Below, piece by piece: positions 15,590-25,037 of a stretch of DNA of 37,730 nucleotides; within the stretch, counting starts at the first letter, position 1, and every line of letters starts with the position of its first letter. This stretch comes from an uncultured Bacteroides sp. (GTDB taxonomy: Bacteria > Bacteroidota > Bacteroidia > Bacteroidales > Bacteroidaceae). The position numbers and the translations under genes were made by a program. The DNA lies in NCBI GenBank assembly GCA_900553815.1, contig USEY01000033.1, positions 1 to 37,730 on the forward strand, given 5' to 3'. The notes under the pieces are model-generated. The model made no database searches, was not told the origin of the DNA, and worked only from the letters and a program-made list of their open reading frames with translations.

Positions 15590-17641
15590 TTACTCATTTA
15601 CGTAAGGCAGCGTAGCATAATCCTTGCTATAGCGCAACATCTGCTCGGCATAACCTTCATCGTAAGTCACCTTCACGTCGGTTATGTTACCGTTGGCATC
15701 GGTCACAGCCTCATACTTCGGATTGACAAAGCCTTTGTAAGGAGCCAGGTTCAGCTTCTTATAGCGCTCAAGCACCTCGGCATGGAGCGTAGGATCGACC
15801 TTTACGGCATAGTTTTCTACCAACTGGCGGGCGCCTTCAAAGTCGCCGGTAGACTTGATACGCTGTATCTCGGCCAGCAAATCGCCGAAGAGAGTGCGCA
15901 GCTTGGCATAATCGTTCACCACCACATAAGTCTTTCCGTCTTTCTTCTTCAGCTCTACCACCTTGTCGGCAGCTCCCTTCTCGTATACCCAGCGGGCAAT
16001 GAGGGCACGGTTGCGCATGTGGGCTTCTTCTATCTGGTTGCCCGGCTCAATGCGTACCAGCTGGGTCATCAAACCGTTCATCAGGTAAGTATAGAACTGC
16101 GCTTTGTAGGCATTCTCATCGGGCAGTAATCCCAGTTCCACCAATTTCGGGTCGGCCACGTAGTAAAGGCCAAACAGGTCGGCACGTGCTTCTTCAATCG
16201 TAGAGCCATAAGCCTTCAGCGCATCGGGGTCAACGCCCGGCAACAGCTTGCCAGAACCGTGTCCCAGGCATTCGTGCAAATCGGTATGCAATTCGTCGGT
16301 CAGGTCGGCATACTTGTTGATATTATCCAGTTCGGCCTGGCTATAAACAAACTCTTCGTTGAAGCCATTGCCATGAGCTGCCTTGTTGTAAGCATCGGTA
16401 ATGTTGCCAATAGTCACCGACTTCGAGCCGTGCTGGCTGCGAATCCAGTTGGCATTGGGCAAGTTGATGCCGATGGCAGTAGCCGGATAAAGGTCGCCTG
16501 CCAGGATAGCAGCCGTGATAACCTTGGCTGACACACCTTTCACCTGTTCTTTCTTAAACTGCTTGTCGACGGGTGAATGGTCTTCGAACCATTGTGCATT
16601 GCTGCTGATTACCTCGGTGCGACGGGTAGCTTCCAAGTCCTTGAAGTTGACGAGCGACTCCCAGCTTGCCTTCATGCCCAGCGGGTCGCCATAGCTTTCG
16701 GTAAAGCCGTTGACGAAGTCGACACGCGAATTGAGATCTTTCACCCACAGGATGGCATAGTCGTCGAAAGTCTTCAGGTCGCCGGTCTCGTAATATTCCA
16801 CCAGCTTGGCAATAACAGCTTTCTGTTCGGGCGTTTCGGCCACGGCCTCGGCTTTCTTCAGCCAGTAGACTATCTTTTCAAGCGCCTGTCCGTAGAGACC
16901 ACCCACTTTCCATACTTTCTCCTGCACCTTGCCGTTCTCCTTCACCAGGCGGCTGTTCAATCCGTATGAAACGGGAGTTTCGTCTTTCGGGTCTTTCAAC
17001 GCGTTATAGAAAGCTTCTGCCTCCTTCTGCGTCACGCCTTCGTAATAGTTGCAGGCAGAAGTCAGAACCAGGTCTTCACCATCAGCCTGATTGACACGCT
17101 TGGGCATCACCGTCGGGTCGAATATCACAGGAAATACTTCCTCGCAGAACTGGTCCAGTGTCTGTCCGTCGGCCAAGGGCAATTCTGCTGCATCGACACT
17201 GGCCAAAGCCTGTTTGAAGAACTCAGGAGTGAATCCCGGCACAAATTTCTCACAGCCGTAATGATGATGAATGCCGTTGGAGAACCATACTCTCTTCAAA
17301 TAAACCTCCAGTGCCTTGAAGTCTGCTGAAGTACGGTCGCCCTTATAGCCGGTATAAACAGCCTCCAAAGCACGACGGATGCGCAAGTTATACTTTCCGT
17401 TCTGGTCGAACAGAATGTCGCGGCCCTGCAAAGCGGCTTCGGTCAGATAATAGACCAGCTCCTTTTGCTTGAGCGACAAGTCCTCAAAGCCAGGCACACG
17501 ATAGCGTAATATCTGTAAGTCTGCAAATTGTTCCACTGTATAATCAAATTTATTGGTTTCTTCTGCCGTAGTTGCAGCCTGCTTGCCTCCACACGAAGCC
17601 AGAAGCGCCGCAACGGCAATACTCATCAACTGTTTCTTCAT
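15590..17641 (-). CDS. Dipeptidyl peptidase III, M49 zinc peptidase (lipoprotein)
   Basis: 683 residues. It has a lipoprotein signal with lipobox LLASC (Cys17), so it is probably anchored to a membrane facing the periplasm. The zinc motif HECLGH at 456-461 is the six-residue HExxGH type diagnostic of family M49, and EEARADLFGLYY downstream supplies the third ligand. DPP III removes dipeptides from the N-terminus of short peptides. A closely similar enzyme with the same HECLGH motif has been characterised in Bacteroides thetaiotaomicron. The AraC-type gene upstream is on the same strand and may regulate or be co-transcribed with it. Confidence 0.97.
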   Translation of the reverse strand: MKKQLMSIAVAALLASCGGKQAATTAEETNKFDYTVEQFADLQILRYRVPGFEDLSLKQKELVYYLTEAALQGRDILFDQNGKYNLRIRRALEAVYTGYKGDRTSADFKALEVYLKRVWFSNGIHHHYGCEKFVPGFTPEFFKQALASVDAAELPLADGQTLDQFCEEVFPVIFDPTVMPKRVNQADGEDLVLTSACNYYEGVTQKEAEAFYNALKDPKDETPVSYGLNSRLVKENGKVQEKVWKVGGLYGQALEKIVYWLKKAEAVAETPEQKAVIAKLVEYYETGDLKTFDDYAILWVKDLNSRVDFVNGFTESYGDPLGMKASWESLVNFKDLEATRRTEVISSNAQWFEDHSPVDKQFKKEQVKGVSAKVITAAILAGDLYPATAIGINLPNANWIRSQHGSKSVTIGNITDAYNKAAHGNGFNEEFVYSQAELDNINKYADLTDELHTDLHECLGHGSGKLLPGVDPDALKAYGSTIEEARADLFGLYYVADPKLVELGLLPDENAYKAQFYTYLMNGLMTQLVRIEPGNQIEEAHMRNRALIARWVYEKGAADKVVELKKKDGKTYVVVNDYAKLRTLFGDLLAEIQRIKSTGDFEGARQLVENYAVKVDPTLHAEVLERYKKLNLAPYKGFVNPKYEAVTDANGNITDVKVTYDEGYAEQMLRYSKDYATLPYVNE

Positions 17642-17681
17642 AATTTTAGGATTTGTTGGTTTGGATGGGTATATAAATTAG

Positions 17682-17739
17682 AAACGATAAAAGGAAGTAC
17701 CCTAAGACTTGCAGCCTCAGAATATTCCTTTTATCGTTT
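17682..17739. terminator. 15-bp inverted repeat between araC-type gene and DPP III gene
   Basis: Perfect 15-bp arms (17682-17696 and 17725-17739) enclose a 28-base loop. A T tract follows on the plus side, and only a weak T-rich tail on the minus side. It lies 18 bases past the AraC-type stop and 41 bases before the DPP III ATG, so it may end the first transcript or regulate readthrough into the second. Confidence 0.65.
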
Positions 17740-17757
17740 TTTTGATAGTCAACCAGA

Positions 17758-18222
17758 TTATTTTTTCTTATCGATGAATTTCTTACGATATCCGTTCGGA
17801 GTTTCACCTACATTCTTATAGAAGGCAGCATAGAAAGACTGGCGATTGGCGAAACCAACCATAGTACTGATTTCCTCTACATTCTTATCAGCGTAGCGCT
17901 TGTCAGTCAGCAGGTGCATGGCTTCTTTCACTCTGTATTCGTTCAGCAGGCAAGAATAATTCATTCCGAAACGAGAATTTACCACAGCCGACAAATAGCG
18001 GGTATTTGTCTGCAATTCTTTTGCCAAATCTTTTGCAGAGAAGTCCGGGTCACGATAGCGTTTCTGCACGACGATGATATTTAATATCTTGTCATACAAC
18101 TCGTCTGCCAATTCAGGGCGAATCAGCGACCTGTAGGCAGCATTCTTCTCTTTTTTCTCACGCAGGTTGTAGGGGCGTTTTTTCTGCACTTCTTCCTGCA
18201 CATTGTTTTCAAAATCACTCAT
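17758..18222 (-). CDS. AraC-family helix-turn-helix regulator
   Basis: 154 residues. An unusual short N-terminal part (1-45, very basic with KKRPYNLREKKEKN) is followed by an AraC-type double helix-turn-helix at about 48-150. The first helix-turn-helix is around FSAKDLAKELQTNTRYLSAVV, the second around VEEISTMVGFANRQSFYAAF, and the family signature PNGYRKKF comes near the end. There is no ligand-binding or sensor domain, so it probably acts as a DNA-binding output module or responds through protein contacts. Target unknown; the adjacent DPP III gene is a candidate. Confidence 0.9.
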   Translation of the reverse strand: MSDFENNVQEEVQKKRPYNLREKKEKNAAYRSLIRPELADELYDKILNIIVVQKRYRDPDFSAKDLAKELQTNTRYLSAVVNSRFGMNYSCLLNEYRVKEAMHLLTDKRYADKNVEEISTMVGFANRQSFYAAFYKNVGETPNGYRKKFIDKKK

Positions 18223-18834
18223 TGAATTAACTGGTTAGGGGTTGTTTAAAAATCTAAAGTGTCAAATCAGGTTTTTGACTTCACAAAAGTCTGACATTTT
18301 TTTGTAATATGCAACTTTTTGTGCAGTTATTTTTCGAGTATGAACAGAGAAAGACAGCCCTATGAGGCGTTTGCAAGTGCAAATAAGAAACTTTAACCTT
18401 TCACACAAAACTTATCCGAAAACTGAAGATAAAATTCTATCAGTAATTCGTGCTATAATAAGACTATTATAACCAATTTTACATACTATCTTGGCATAAG
18501 ATCAAACGGTCTAAGTTCATTTTACCAACCATCAGCAATCCCCCATAAAAAGGGAGCTACAGGCAATACGTTTTCTATGGCTGTGAAAGCATTATCAATC
18601 CAATGTCAAGACTATAACTTTTCTTCAAATCCCCTTCTAAACTGATTCAAAATTCTCTCTAGAAAAAAGACACGCACCTTAATCTACTTTTGACACATTA
18701 AACTGCTTTACAAGAGTGAAAAGATTATCTATAAAAAAGAAACCGGAATGAATATTGTAGTATTCTCATAAGCTCACATATCCATTCCAGTTTCTATCCA
18801 ATAATCAAGCAAACTTTATGTATTCAATGACATT
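18223..18834. other. Gene-free region between araC-type and caspase genes
   Basis: No protein-like frame is seen. GTCAAA (18261-18266) with TTTGAC (18274-18279) forms a small dyad 40 bases upstream of the AraC-type start and could be an operator. No consensus promoter match was found. The caspase-gene terminator occupies 18731-18795. Confidence 0.5.
18731..18795 (-). terminator. Terminator of the LRR-caspase gene
   Basis: Stem of 13 positions with one mismatch (18738-18750 / 18783-18795). In the minus direction it is followed by TCTTTTTTAT. Confidence 0.9.
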
Positions 18835-21387
18835 CTATTTCAGTTTTAAGTCTTTCCAAGTTTCGCCCAGCGACTCGGCTGCCGACACCGTAGGCGTTTG
18901 CCCGCGACGGTTAACAACAAGCGACTGTTGGCGCACATTGTCTATAATATAATTGCCTAATTCGCCCAAAGTCGTTTCACCCTTTGTGTCGCGCAGTTTC
19001 TTCAGCAGGAAGTAGGTAAACATACCGTGACCTTTCTCACGATAAGGATAAGCCGTCTCGTCGCCACTGGCTGCGGTAAATATTACCATGTTGCCCTGCG
19101 GAGCCGCTTCCTTGGCCTTGATAGCCACGCCACGAGCCGAAGCCAACATACCCTCGCCACGCTGCGAACCGCTGAAGCAAGCATCCATGAAGACGGTGAC
19201 ACTGCGGGCCTTCATGTTGGCCAATCCTTCGTACAGACGGCTGACCGGCATACATACTTCCGGCTGTGCGCCATCGGCATCTACAGGCAGCAGATAGGTG
19301 GTGCGGTCTTTCTCGCTGGGCATGCCATGGCCGGCATAGTAGAAGATAACGCTGATATTGCCCTTGTAGGCGGCAGAAATGTCCTGTATGTCCTTCAACG
19401 CCGTCAACATCATGGCATAGGTAGCATCAGGATAAGAGCGGATGTTATCAGCCGGCACACCCAGCGTCTTCTGGCAATACTCCTTGAATACCTTGGCATC
19501 GTTCAGCGCATAGGGTACACGTGCCACCTGCTTGTAGTTCTCATTGCCGATGATGACAACAAATGTCTTGGGGCTATTGGCACCCGTGGCGGGAATATTC
19601 TCATCGATTGTCTTATCTTTCACAGCCGCCATATCGGGAGTGGCACTATCCAGCAAGTCCAAGTCCAAAGGCGGAAGTTCAATGTTCAGGTCAGCACTTT
19701 CGTCATCGTAGAGCACGGGGCTCTCATACTTCTTATTACCAAGGATAAAGGTACACGAAGCCACATCCAGATAGTCCTTCGTAATACAGTAGGTAGGCTG
19801 AAGTTTCACCTTCGCCCACTGTTTCTCAAAGTTCTCCGCCTCGGCAGCCGGTACCTTGGCGTATAAGTAGCGGGGGTCACCGACCGTCCGTTCGGCCACC
19901 GACATACCTCCTATGGCCAAGTGCCGATAAAGGTTCAGATTCTCCACTTTCAGCTTGAACACGCCTGCATCAGCATCATAACTCTCAATACGGCACTGCA
20001 GAGAGTCGGGACTGAACTTTGCAATGTAGCTGGCACGCACACTGTCCTTCAGTTCCTCGTACTTCTGCATACGAGTCTCTGCCGTCACTCGTTTGCGCCA
20101 TTGCGCCGTAGTCTCATATTTTTTCTTTTTCTGCCACTCGGCTATGGCCTTGGTCAGCATATCCTTTGAATTATAGCTGTAAGAAAGTTGCAAATCGCCA
20201 ACATCTACATTGTCTGGAAATACCGAATACAAAGCCGCACCAAACTCTATATCCGAATGCAGATTGTACACATATTCCAACGATTTACACCCGTCAAAGG
20301 CAAACATACCGATATATTTGATTTTCTCTTTTGTCAAAAAGACACTTTTCAACGACTTGCATTCCCAGAAAGCATATTCACCTATATACGATGCATCATT
20401 CAACGACACTTCTTTCAATGATTCACACTGATAGAAAGCATGTTTCGGGATACTGTCCAGATTAGCCGCAGTGGTAAGAGAAAAATTCAAAGACTTGCAT
20501 CTGGAAAACGCAAAATCGCCCAACCGCTTTAAACTGCCAGCCAAGCCAAAAGAATCATTCGGTGTAAAACCGGTCAGCGAAGTACAATTACAGAAAGCCC
20601 GTTCACCTATAACTTTCACACCTGATTGAGGTGCAAACTGCACACGCTTTAAGGAAGTACAATTAAAAAACGCGTCATCTCCGATGGCTTCGACTGACTG
20701 AGGAATCGTGATTTGAGATAACTTACTGCAATCATTAAACATACCGTTCGGAATCTGTTTCATTGAATTACCCAACTGCACCTGTGTCAGATTCTTGCAA
20801 TTCTGAAAGACTCCTGCGCCTACCACCTTTACCGAATGAGGGATAACAACGCTACGCAAGGAAGTACATCCCTCAAAAACAAAACCTTCCAACTTCTCCA
20901 AAGTAGATGGGAAAGTAACCTGCATCAGCCCTGTACAGCCCTCAAAAGCAAACGAACCGATTTCGCGCAAGCCTTCGGGCAATACAATTGAACGCAGAGA
21001 GACACAATCCTTGAAAGCCCAAAGGCCTATCTTGACCACTGACTCAGGTATCTCAATGTCTGTCAACTGCCTGCACCCACTGAAGCCCTTCAGCTCTACC
21101 AGCGTTTTAGGCAGCGTCACTTCCTGCAGATTAGTACCGCCGCTACCCAAAGAGGCAATCACCTTCACCGGCACTTTCTTACCGTACACTTTCACCGTAT
21201 TGGGAAACTTCAGTTTCACCGGCGTGCCTTCTACCGACATCACCTGGGCATAAGCCGAATCGGTGCCGTAATTGCCTACCGTGTAACGAATACCGTCTAC
21301 CAACTCACCCAAATCATTCTGGGCCGCGACTTCAACGACACCAACCCAAAGAAAGAATGATAAAAACAATAAAATCTTCCGTTTCAT
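18835..21387 (-). CDS. Secreted protein: BspA-type leucine-rich repeats plus caspase (C14) domain
   Basis: 850 residues from the ATG at 21387. That start gives a signal peptide ending VEVAAQ and follows a perfect promoter at 21443-21473; a longer frame to 21531 would begin upstream of the promoter. About 12 BspA/LRR_5 repeats of roughly 23 residues (AFxxCxSLxxVxIPxSVxxIG) fill about 60-385. A charged linker (about 400-600, with KKKKYETTAQWRKRV) follows, then a peptidase C14 domain (about 606-850). Its YYAGHG has catalytic H687, and DACFSG has C737, so the His-Cys dyad is intact. The context is monocistronic. Exported caspase-like proteases may process surface or host proteins; the target is unknown. 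Confidence 0.93.
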   Translation of the reverse strand: MKRKILLFLSFFLWVGVVEVAAQNDLGELVDGIRYTVGNYGTDSAYAQVMSVEGTPVKLKFPNTVKVYGKKVPVKVIASLGSGGTNLQEVTLPKTLVELKGFSGCRQLTDIEIPESVVKIGLWAFKDCVSLRSIVLPEGLREIGSFAFEGCTGLMQVTFPSTLEKLEGFVFEGCTSLRSVVIPHSVKVVGAGVFQNCKNLTQVQLGNSMKQIPNGMFNDCSKLSQITIPQSVEAIGDDAFFNCTSLKRVQFAPQSGVKVIGERAFCNCTSLTGFTPNDSFGLAGSLKRLGDFAFSRCKSLNFSLTTAANLDSIPKHAFYQCESLKEVSLNDASYIGEYAFWECKSLKSVFLTKEKIKYIGMFAFDGCKSLEYVYNLHSDIEFGAALYSVFPDNVDVGDLQLSYSYNSKDMLTKAIAEWQKKKKYETTAQWRKRVTAETRMQKYEELKDSVRASYIAKFSPDSLQCRIESYDADAGVFKLKVENLNLYRHLAIGGMSVAERTVGDPRYLYAKVPAAEAENFEKQWAKVKLQPTYCITKDYLDVASCTFILGNKKYESPVLYDDESADLNIELPPLDLDLLDSATPDMAAVKDKTIDENIPATGANSPKTFVVIIGNENYKQVARVPYALNDAKVFKEYCQKTLGVPADNIRSYPDATYAMMLTALKDIQDISAAYKGNISVIFYYAGHGMPSEKDRTTYLLPVDADGAQPEVCMPVSRLYEGLANMKARSVTVFMDACFSGSQRGEGMLASARGVAIKAKEAAPQGNMVIFTAASGDETAYPYREKGHGMFTYFLLKKLRDTKGETTLGELGNYIIDNVRQQSLVVNRRGQTPTVSAAESLGETWKDLKLK

Positions 21388-21442
21388 ATCTGATATCCTC
21401 ATTTTGTTAGAAACACTATGCAACATACATAGCCTAATATAA

Positions 21443-21473
21443 CAAAGATACAGAAAAGGCAAACTGCAACAAA
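21443..21473 (-). promoter_or_regulatory. Promoter of the LRR-caspase gene
   Basis: Minus-strand TTTG (21470-21473), exactly 19 bases, TATCTTTG (21443-21450): a full consensus match. It places the start near 21436 and rules out the upstream in-frame ATG at 21531. Confidence 0.88.
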
Positions 21474-21810
21474 ACCCGCACCAACCGGCCATTTGCTGTA
21501 TTGAGCCATACGGATGAATAATTGGTATCAAAAAACTGATAAATGGTTATAAAAAAATCCACTCATAACGCAGCATAAGCAACTGACAGCATCAAGCCCA
21601 AAAGTTTGCTCCATTCTATAACCAACAATAAAAAGACAGAAAAAACGGTCTCTTGCTTTCACTGCTCTTTTCCAAAATCCTCAAATCAGGAAAAGAACAG
21701 GTTAATAAAAGACATTTTTCAGGCTCGAACAAGACTTTTTTTAACCCAAAACAATGACAGAAACAGGAGAATAACAGATGCTTTTGAGGATGCGAGTGTA
21801 CTCGGAAGAA

Positions 21811-21898
21811 GCAAGCAGTCCACTGCTAAGCCGAGAGCAGTCAACCGCTATCGAGCGAAGAGTTAACTGCTATGCCAAGAGCAGCGGTTTACCCTCTT
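21811..21898. repeat. 22-bp tandem repeats, family B, internal array
   Basis: Units at 21811-21832, 21833-21854, 21855-21876 and a diverged fourth at 21877-21898. The first holds the perfect dyad AGCAGT-CC-ACTGCT. Phase and core match the arrays at 468-555 and 37037-37124. It lies between the Fur-family stop (22100) and the caspase promoter. Confidence 0.85.
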
Positions 21899-22099
21899 TC
21901 AAAACCCGGTTTCGGCCCTTAAAAACAGTGTTTGTTTTCTATTTCAAACGTAAAGATTTCGCTACCATTCTATATAGCAACAGGTTACAGAAAACGAAGC
22001 CCCAAAAATCGGACAGAGGTGAGGAACGGGCCGAAATAAGCGATTCTCAGGCATTAGGAGAAGCAATGTGTCAAAATGACATCGGGATGTCCTGCCCTG

Positions 22100-22534
22100 T
22101 CAATGGGCCGGGTGCTGTTTCTTGGCGCAGTCGCTACACACGCCTTTCAACACATAGTTCACCGAATTGACCACATAGCCGCGCGGCACCTCCACCGGCG
22201 GGATGGTCACCGACTGCATGCAAAACGTCCGATGGCACTGCTCGCAATAGAAATGCGGGTGCATGTCCTGCACACTGTGTTCATACTTTCCGCCACACAG
22301 CTCATACTTCACCGAGCCGCTCCCGTCTTCTATGGCGTGGAGCAGATGATGTTCGAGAAAAAGGTTCAGGATGCGGGAGATGGTCGACTTGTCTACCGTC
22401 TCAAGCGCCGTCTCTATGTCGGAAAGCGAAACGGTCCTGTCCGACTCGGCTATCAGGCGCAAGACAAGTTCGCGATTGGCCGTCGGCCTGACCTGGTGCG
22501 ACAAAAGTTTCTCTTCACATGCTTTCTTGTCCAT
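22100..22534 (-). CDS. Fur-family regulator, probable zinc (Zur-like) sensor
   Basis: 144 residues. The winged-helix domain is at about 10-75 (VDKSTISRILNLFLEHHLL as recognition part). The C-terminal metal domain has HPHF (92-95), CEQC (97-100) and CSDC (133-136). The two CxxC pairs form the structural zinc site, and histidines around 92-94 form the sensing site. It follows the CDF exporter gene by 14 bases and is surely co-transcribed. A perfect 7-1-7 palindrome in the operon promoter (23500-23514) is the expected operator shape. Zinc is the likeliest metal by association with a CDF transporter, but iron or manganese is not excluded. Confidence 0.88.
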   Translation of the reverse strand: MDKKACEEKLLSHQVRPTANRELVLRLIAESDRTVSLSDIETALETVDKSTISRILNLFLEHHLLHAIEDGSGSVKYELCGGKYEHSVQDMHPHFYCEQCHRTFCMQSVTIPPVEVPRGYVVNSVNYVLKGVCSDCAKKQHPAH

Positions 22535-22548
22535 ATCCTACGCTTTTT

Positions 22549-23460
22549 TCATTCACAATCCTTGCAACGGCAGTCACAGCCCGACAGTTCCATCTCCAAC
22601 GTACAGTGCGCAATGCCTTTGGCTGCCAGTGTCCGTCGCACATCGTCCTTCACACTTTCCATATATTCCATATTTCCCAGCACGATATGGGCCGTCAAGG
22701 CCACCTCGGTAGTACTGATGGCCCAGATGTGAACATGATGGATATCTTCAATATGGGGCAAATTGCGCAACAGGTCGCACACCTCGCCTTTCGAAAGGGA
22801 AGAAGGCACGCCGTCGAGCGACAGGCTGACACTTTCCTTCAACAACCGCCAGGTGGATACCAGGATAACAACCGAAATGACCAGACTGACCACAGGGTCG
22901 ACCAGCACGCAACCCGTCTGCTGAATGACAAAGCCCGAAACAACTACGCCCAGAGACACCAGCGTATCGGCCGCCATGTGCAGAAATGCGCCCCGCACGT
23001 TGAGGTCGCCCTTCTGCTGCCTCATCAGGAGCCAGGCGGTCAACCCGTTGACCACAATACCCACGGCGGCAGTCCAGCTGACCACTGTTCCGTCGACCGC
23101 AGCGGGATGGCTGAACTTGTGAATGCTCTCAGCCACAATCAGGCACACGGCCGCAACAAGTATCAGCGCATTGACCAGCGAAATAAGTATAGTGCTTTTC
23201 TTATATCCGTACGTGTAGCGTGCGGTAGGATGCACTTTGGCCAGCCTGAACGCCAACAAGGCCAACAGCAGGCTGAATACATCGCCCAAGTTGTGACCGG
23301 CATCGGACAGCAGCCCCAAAGAACCGGCATAAAACCCTACCCCTGCCTCAATGGCCACGTAGAGTACGTTGAGTGCAATAGATATCTTGAATACATTGTT
23401 CAGCGAATCTATCTGATGATTGTGAACATGATGATGGTGATGATGCTGATGCGATTCCAT
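22549..23460 (-). CDS. Cation diffusion facilitator (zinc-type) exporter
   Basis: 303 residues from the ATG at 23460. Just after the start the chain is His-rich (QHHHHHHVHNH), a metal-binding cytoplasmic tip. Six membrane helices span about 25-210. The metal site has HNLGD in helix 2 and HMAAD in helix 5, the HD-HD arrangement of zinc/cadmium CDF proteins (ZitB/CzcD type). The C-terminal cytoplasmic domain has the VHIWAISTTEVALTAHIVL signature and ends in a cysteine-rich tail (CDCRCKDCE). It exchanges cytoplasmic metal for protons. It shares an operon with a Fur-family regulator. Confidence 0.94.
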   Translation of the reverse strand: MESHQHHHHHHVHNHQIDSLNNVFKISIALNVLYVAIEAGVGFYAGSLGLLSDAGHNLGDVFSLLLALLAFRLAKVHPTARYTYGYKKSTILISLVNALILVAAVCLIVAESIHKFSHPAAVDGTVVSWTAAVGIVVNGLTAWLLMRQQKGDLNVRGAFLHMAADTLVSLGVVVSGFVIQQTGCVLVDPVVSLVISVVILVSTWRLLKESVSLSLDGVPSSLSKGEVCDLLRNLPHIEDIHHVHIWAISTTEVALTAHIVLGNMEYMESVKDDVRRTLAAKGIAHCTLEMELSGCDCRCKDCE

Positions 23461-23499
23461 ATCTTTTCTGATTTTGCTGCAAAGGAACAAAGAAATTCG

Positions 23500-23514
23500 T
23501 GCAACCCGGTTGCA
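23500..23514. promoter_or_regulatory. 7-1-7 palindrome, candidate Fur/Zur operator
   Basis: TGCAACC-C-GGTTGCA is a perfect inverted repeat with one central base, the geometry of Fur-family boxes. It lies 40 bases upstream of the CDF start, between a degenerate -7 box (TTTCTTTG on the minus strand, 23488-23495) and the -33 position, where a bound repressor would block polymerase. Confidence 0.7.
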
Positions 23515-23528
23515 TAATCAGGGCTGCA

Positions 23529-24992
23529 TCAGTCAGTCAACCGCCGCTTGCGCCCGGCATCAATGCGCAGGAAGATGAATAGCAGGATGGTGAATCCCCA
23601 CAACGACGAACCGCCATAGCTAAAGAAAGGCAGCGGAATGCCGATAACCGGCGTCAGGCCCAACACCATACCTATATTAATAAACAGGTGGAACAGGAAG
23701 ATGCTAAGAACAGAGTAGCCATAGACGCGGCCAAAGGCCGACGGCTGGCGCTCGGCCACCGCAATAAGGCGCAATATCAAGGCCAGGAAAAGCAGCAACA
23801 CGGCCGAAGAGCCGACAAAACCCTCTTCCTCGCCCACGGTGCAGAAGATAAAGTCCGTATCCTGTTCGGGCACGTACTTTAGCTTGGTCTGGGTACCGTT
23901 CAAGAATCCTTTTCCGGTCAGCCCGCCCGAGCCGATGGCTATCTTCGACTGATTGACGTTGTATCCTGCTCCGGCCAAGTCTTCTTCCATACCCAACACG
24001 ACCTCGATACGGATTTTCTGATGCGGCTCCAGCACGTTGTTGAAGAAGTAGTCGCAGGAATAAAAGAATCCGATGGAACCGGCTGTGAACAGGGCCACCA
24101 GGAAATAAGTCATGTATCGTTCGGCCAAAGCCAGGTAGAGCAAATAGCCCACCGCCAAGGCACACAGTCCCCACTCCACCCATACAAGATTGAAGGGTAT
24201 GATGTAGAACGACACAATAGCAGACAGCGCAAGCACCACCACCATTACACTGAACATATAGCGCACCGGCTTCCAACGCTTGGTATAGATGCCGGTCATG
24301 ACCGAGGCAAATATCAAGATGAGCAGCAACACGACAAAAGGACCGACCGGTGTAGGCGATTCACCTATGAAAACATCACCGAAGCGAATGCCTACCACAA
24401 AGTAGACCACGGCACAAACACCGGTGAAAAGCACAACGCCGGGCATACCCTCGCGATAGAGCACCAAGAAGAAAGCAGCATAGACAAGAGCCGAACCGGT
24501 CTCGCGCTGGAGTATAATCAGCATCATCGGGAAAAGGATGATAAACAGCAGTGTACCGGCATTCTTCCAGGTCTTCATGGTAAAGCCATAAGTACTCATA
24601 AACTTCGCCAACGCCAATGCCGTGGCAAACTTGGCAAACTCGGCCGGCTGCAAACTGACAGGTCCCAGTATAAGCCAGGAACGAGAACCTTTCGTATCCG
24701 GCGCAATGAAAATAGTCACGACCAGCAAGACCAGAAGCCCTATATATATAAGGTATGCAAAAGTATCGTAGATACTGTCGTCGAGCATCAGCAGCACAAA
24801 GCCCAGTCCAAAGGAACAGATAATCCAGACAAACTGCTTTCCGGCACGGGTAGAAAAGTCGAGCAGGTCATTGTCGGCATAGTCATAGCTTGCTCCGCAC
24901 ACACTGAACCACCCAAAGATGATGAGAGCCATATAAATGAAAATGGTCACCCAGTCCAACGACTTCCAAATACTTTCCTGTCTTGTAATCAT
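23529..24992 (-). CDS. rodA: Rod shape-determining SEDS peptidoglycan polymerase RodA
   Basis: 487 residues, about ten membrane helices, SEDS family (FtsW/RodA/SpoVE). The GLTGKGFLNGTQTKLKYVPE-type loop with EQDTDFIFCTVGEEEGFVG and the GIPLPFFSYGGSS motif near the C-terminus are diagnostic. RodA polymerises glycan strands from lipid II in the lateral wall and works with the PBP2 encoded immediately upstream (45 bases). It is last in mreB-mreC-mreD-mrdA-rodA. The protein is longer than the usual 370-430 residues because of an extended middle region (about 230-300) with extra hydrophobic segments, common in Bacteroidetes. Confidence 0.95.
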   Translation of the reverse strand: MITRQESIWKSLDWVTIFIYMALIIFGWFSVCGASYDYADNDLLDFSTRAGKQFVWIICSFGLGFVLLMLDDSIYDTFAYLIYIGLLVLLVVTIFIAPDTKGSRSWLILGPVSLQPAEFAKFATALALAKFMSTYGFTMKTWKNAGTLLFIILFPMMLIILQRETGSALVYAAFFLVLYREGMPGVVLFTGVCAVVYFVVGIRFGDVFIGESPTPVGPFVVLLLILIFASVMTGIYTKRWKPVRYMFSVMVVVLALSAIVSFYIIPFNLVWVEWGLCALAVGYLLYLALAERYMTYFLVALFTAGSIGFFYSCDYFFNNVLEPHQKIRIEVVLGMEEDLAGAGYNVNQSKIAIGSGGLTGKGFLNGTQTKLKYVPEQDTDFIFCTVGEEEGFVGSSAVLLLFLALILRLIAVAERQPSAFGRVYGYSVLSIFLFHLFINIGMVLGLTPVIGIPLPFFSYGGSSLWGFTILLFIFLRIDAGRKRRLTD

Positions 24993-25037
24993 GTTGCAGT
25001 TTTATTAATCTCGGTCTTTCATGGGAACACACACGGA

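Noticed and set aside
21388..21531. 48-residue N-terminal extension of the LRR-caspase protein
   Set aside because: It starts upstream of a perfect promoter and would bury the signal peptide; the ATG at 21387 fits both.
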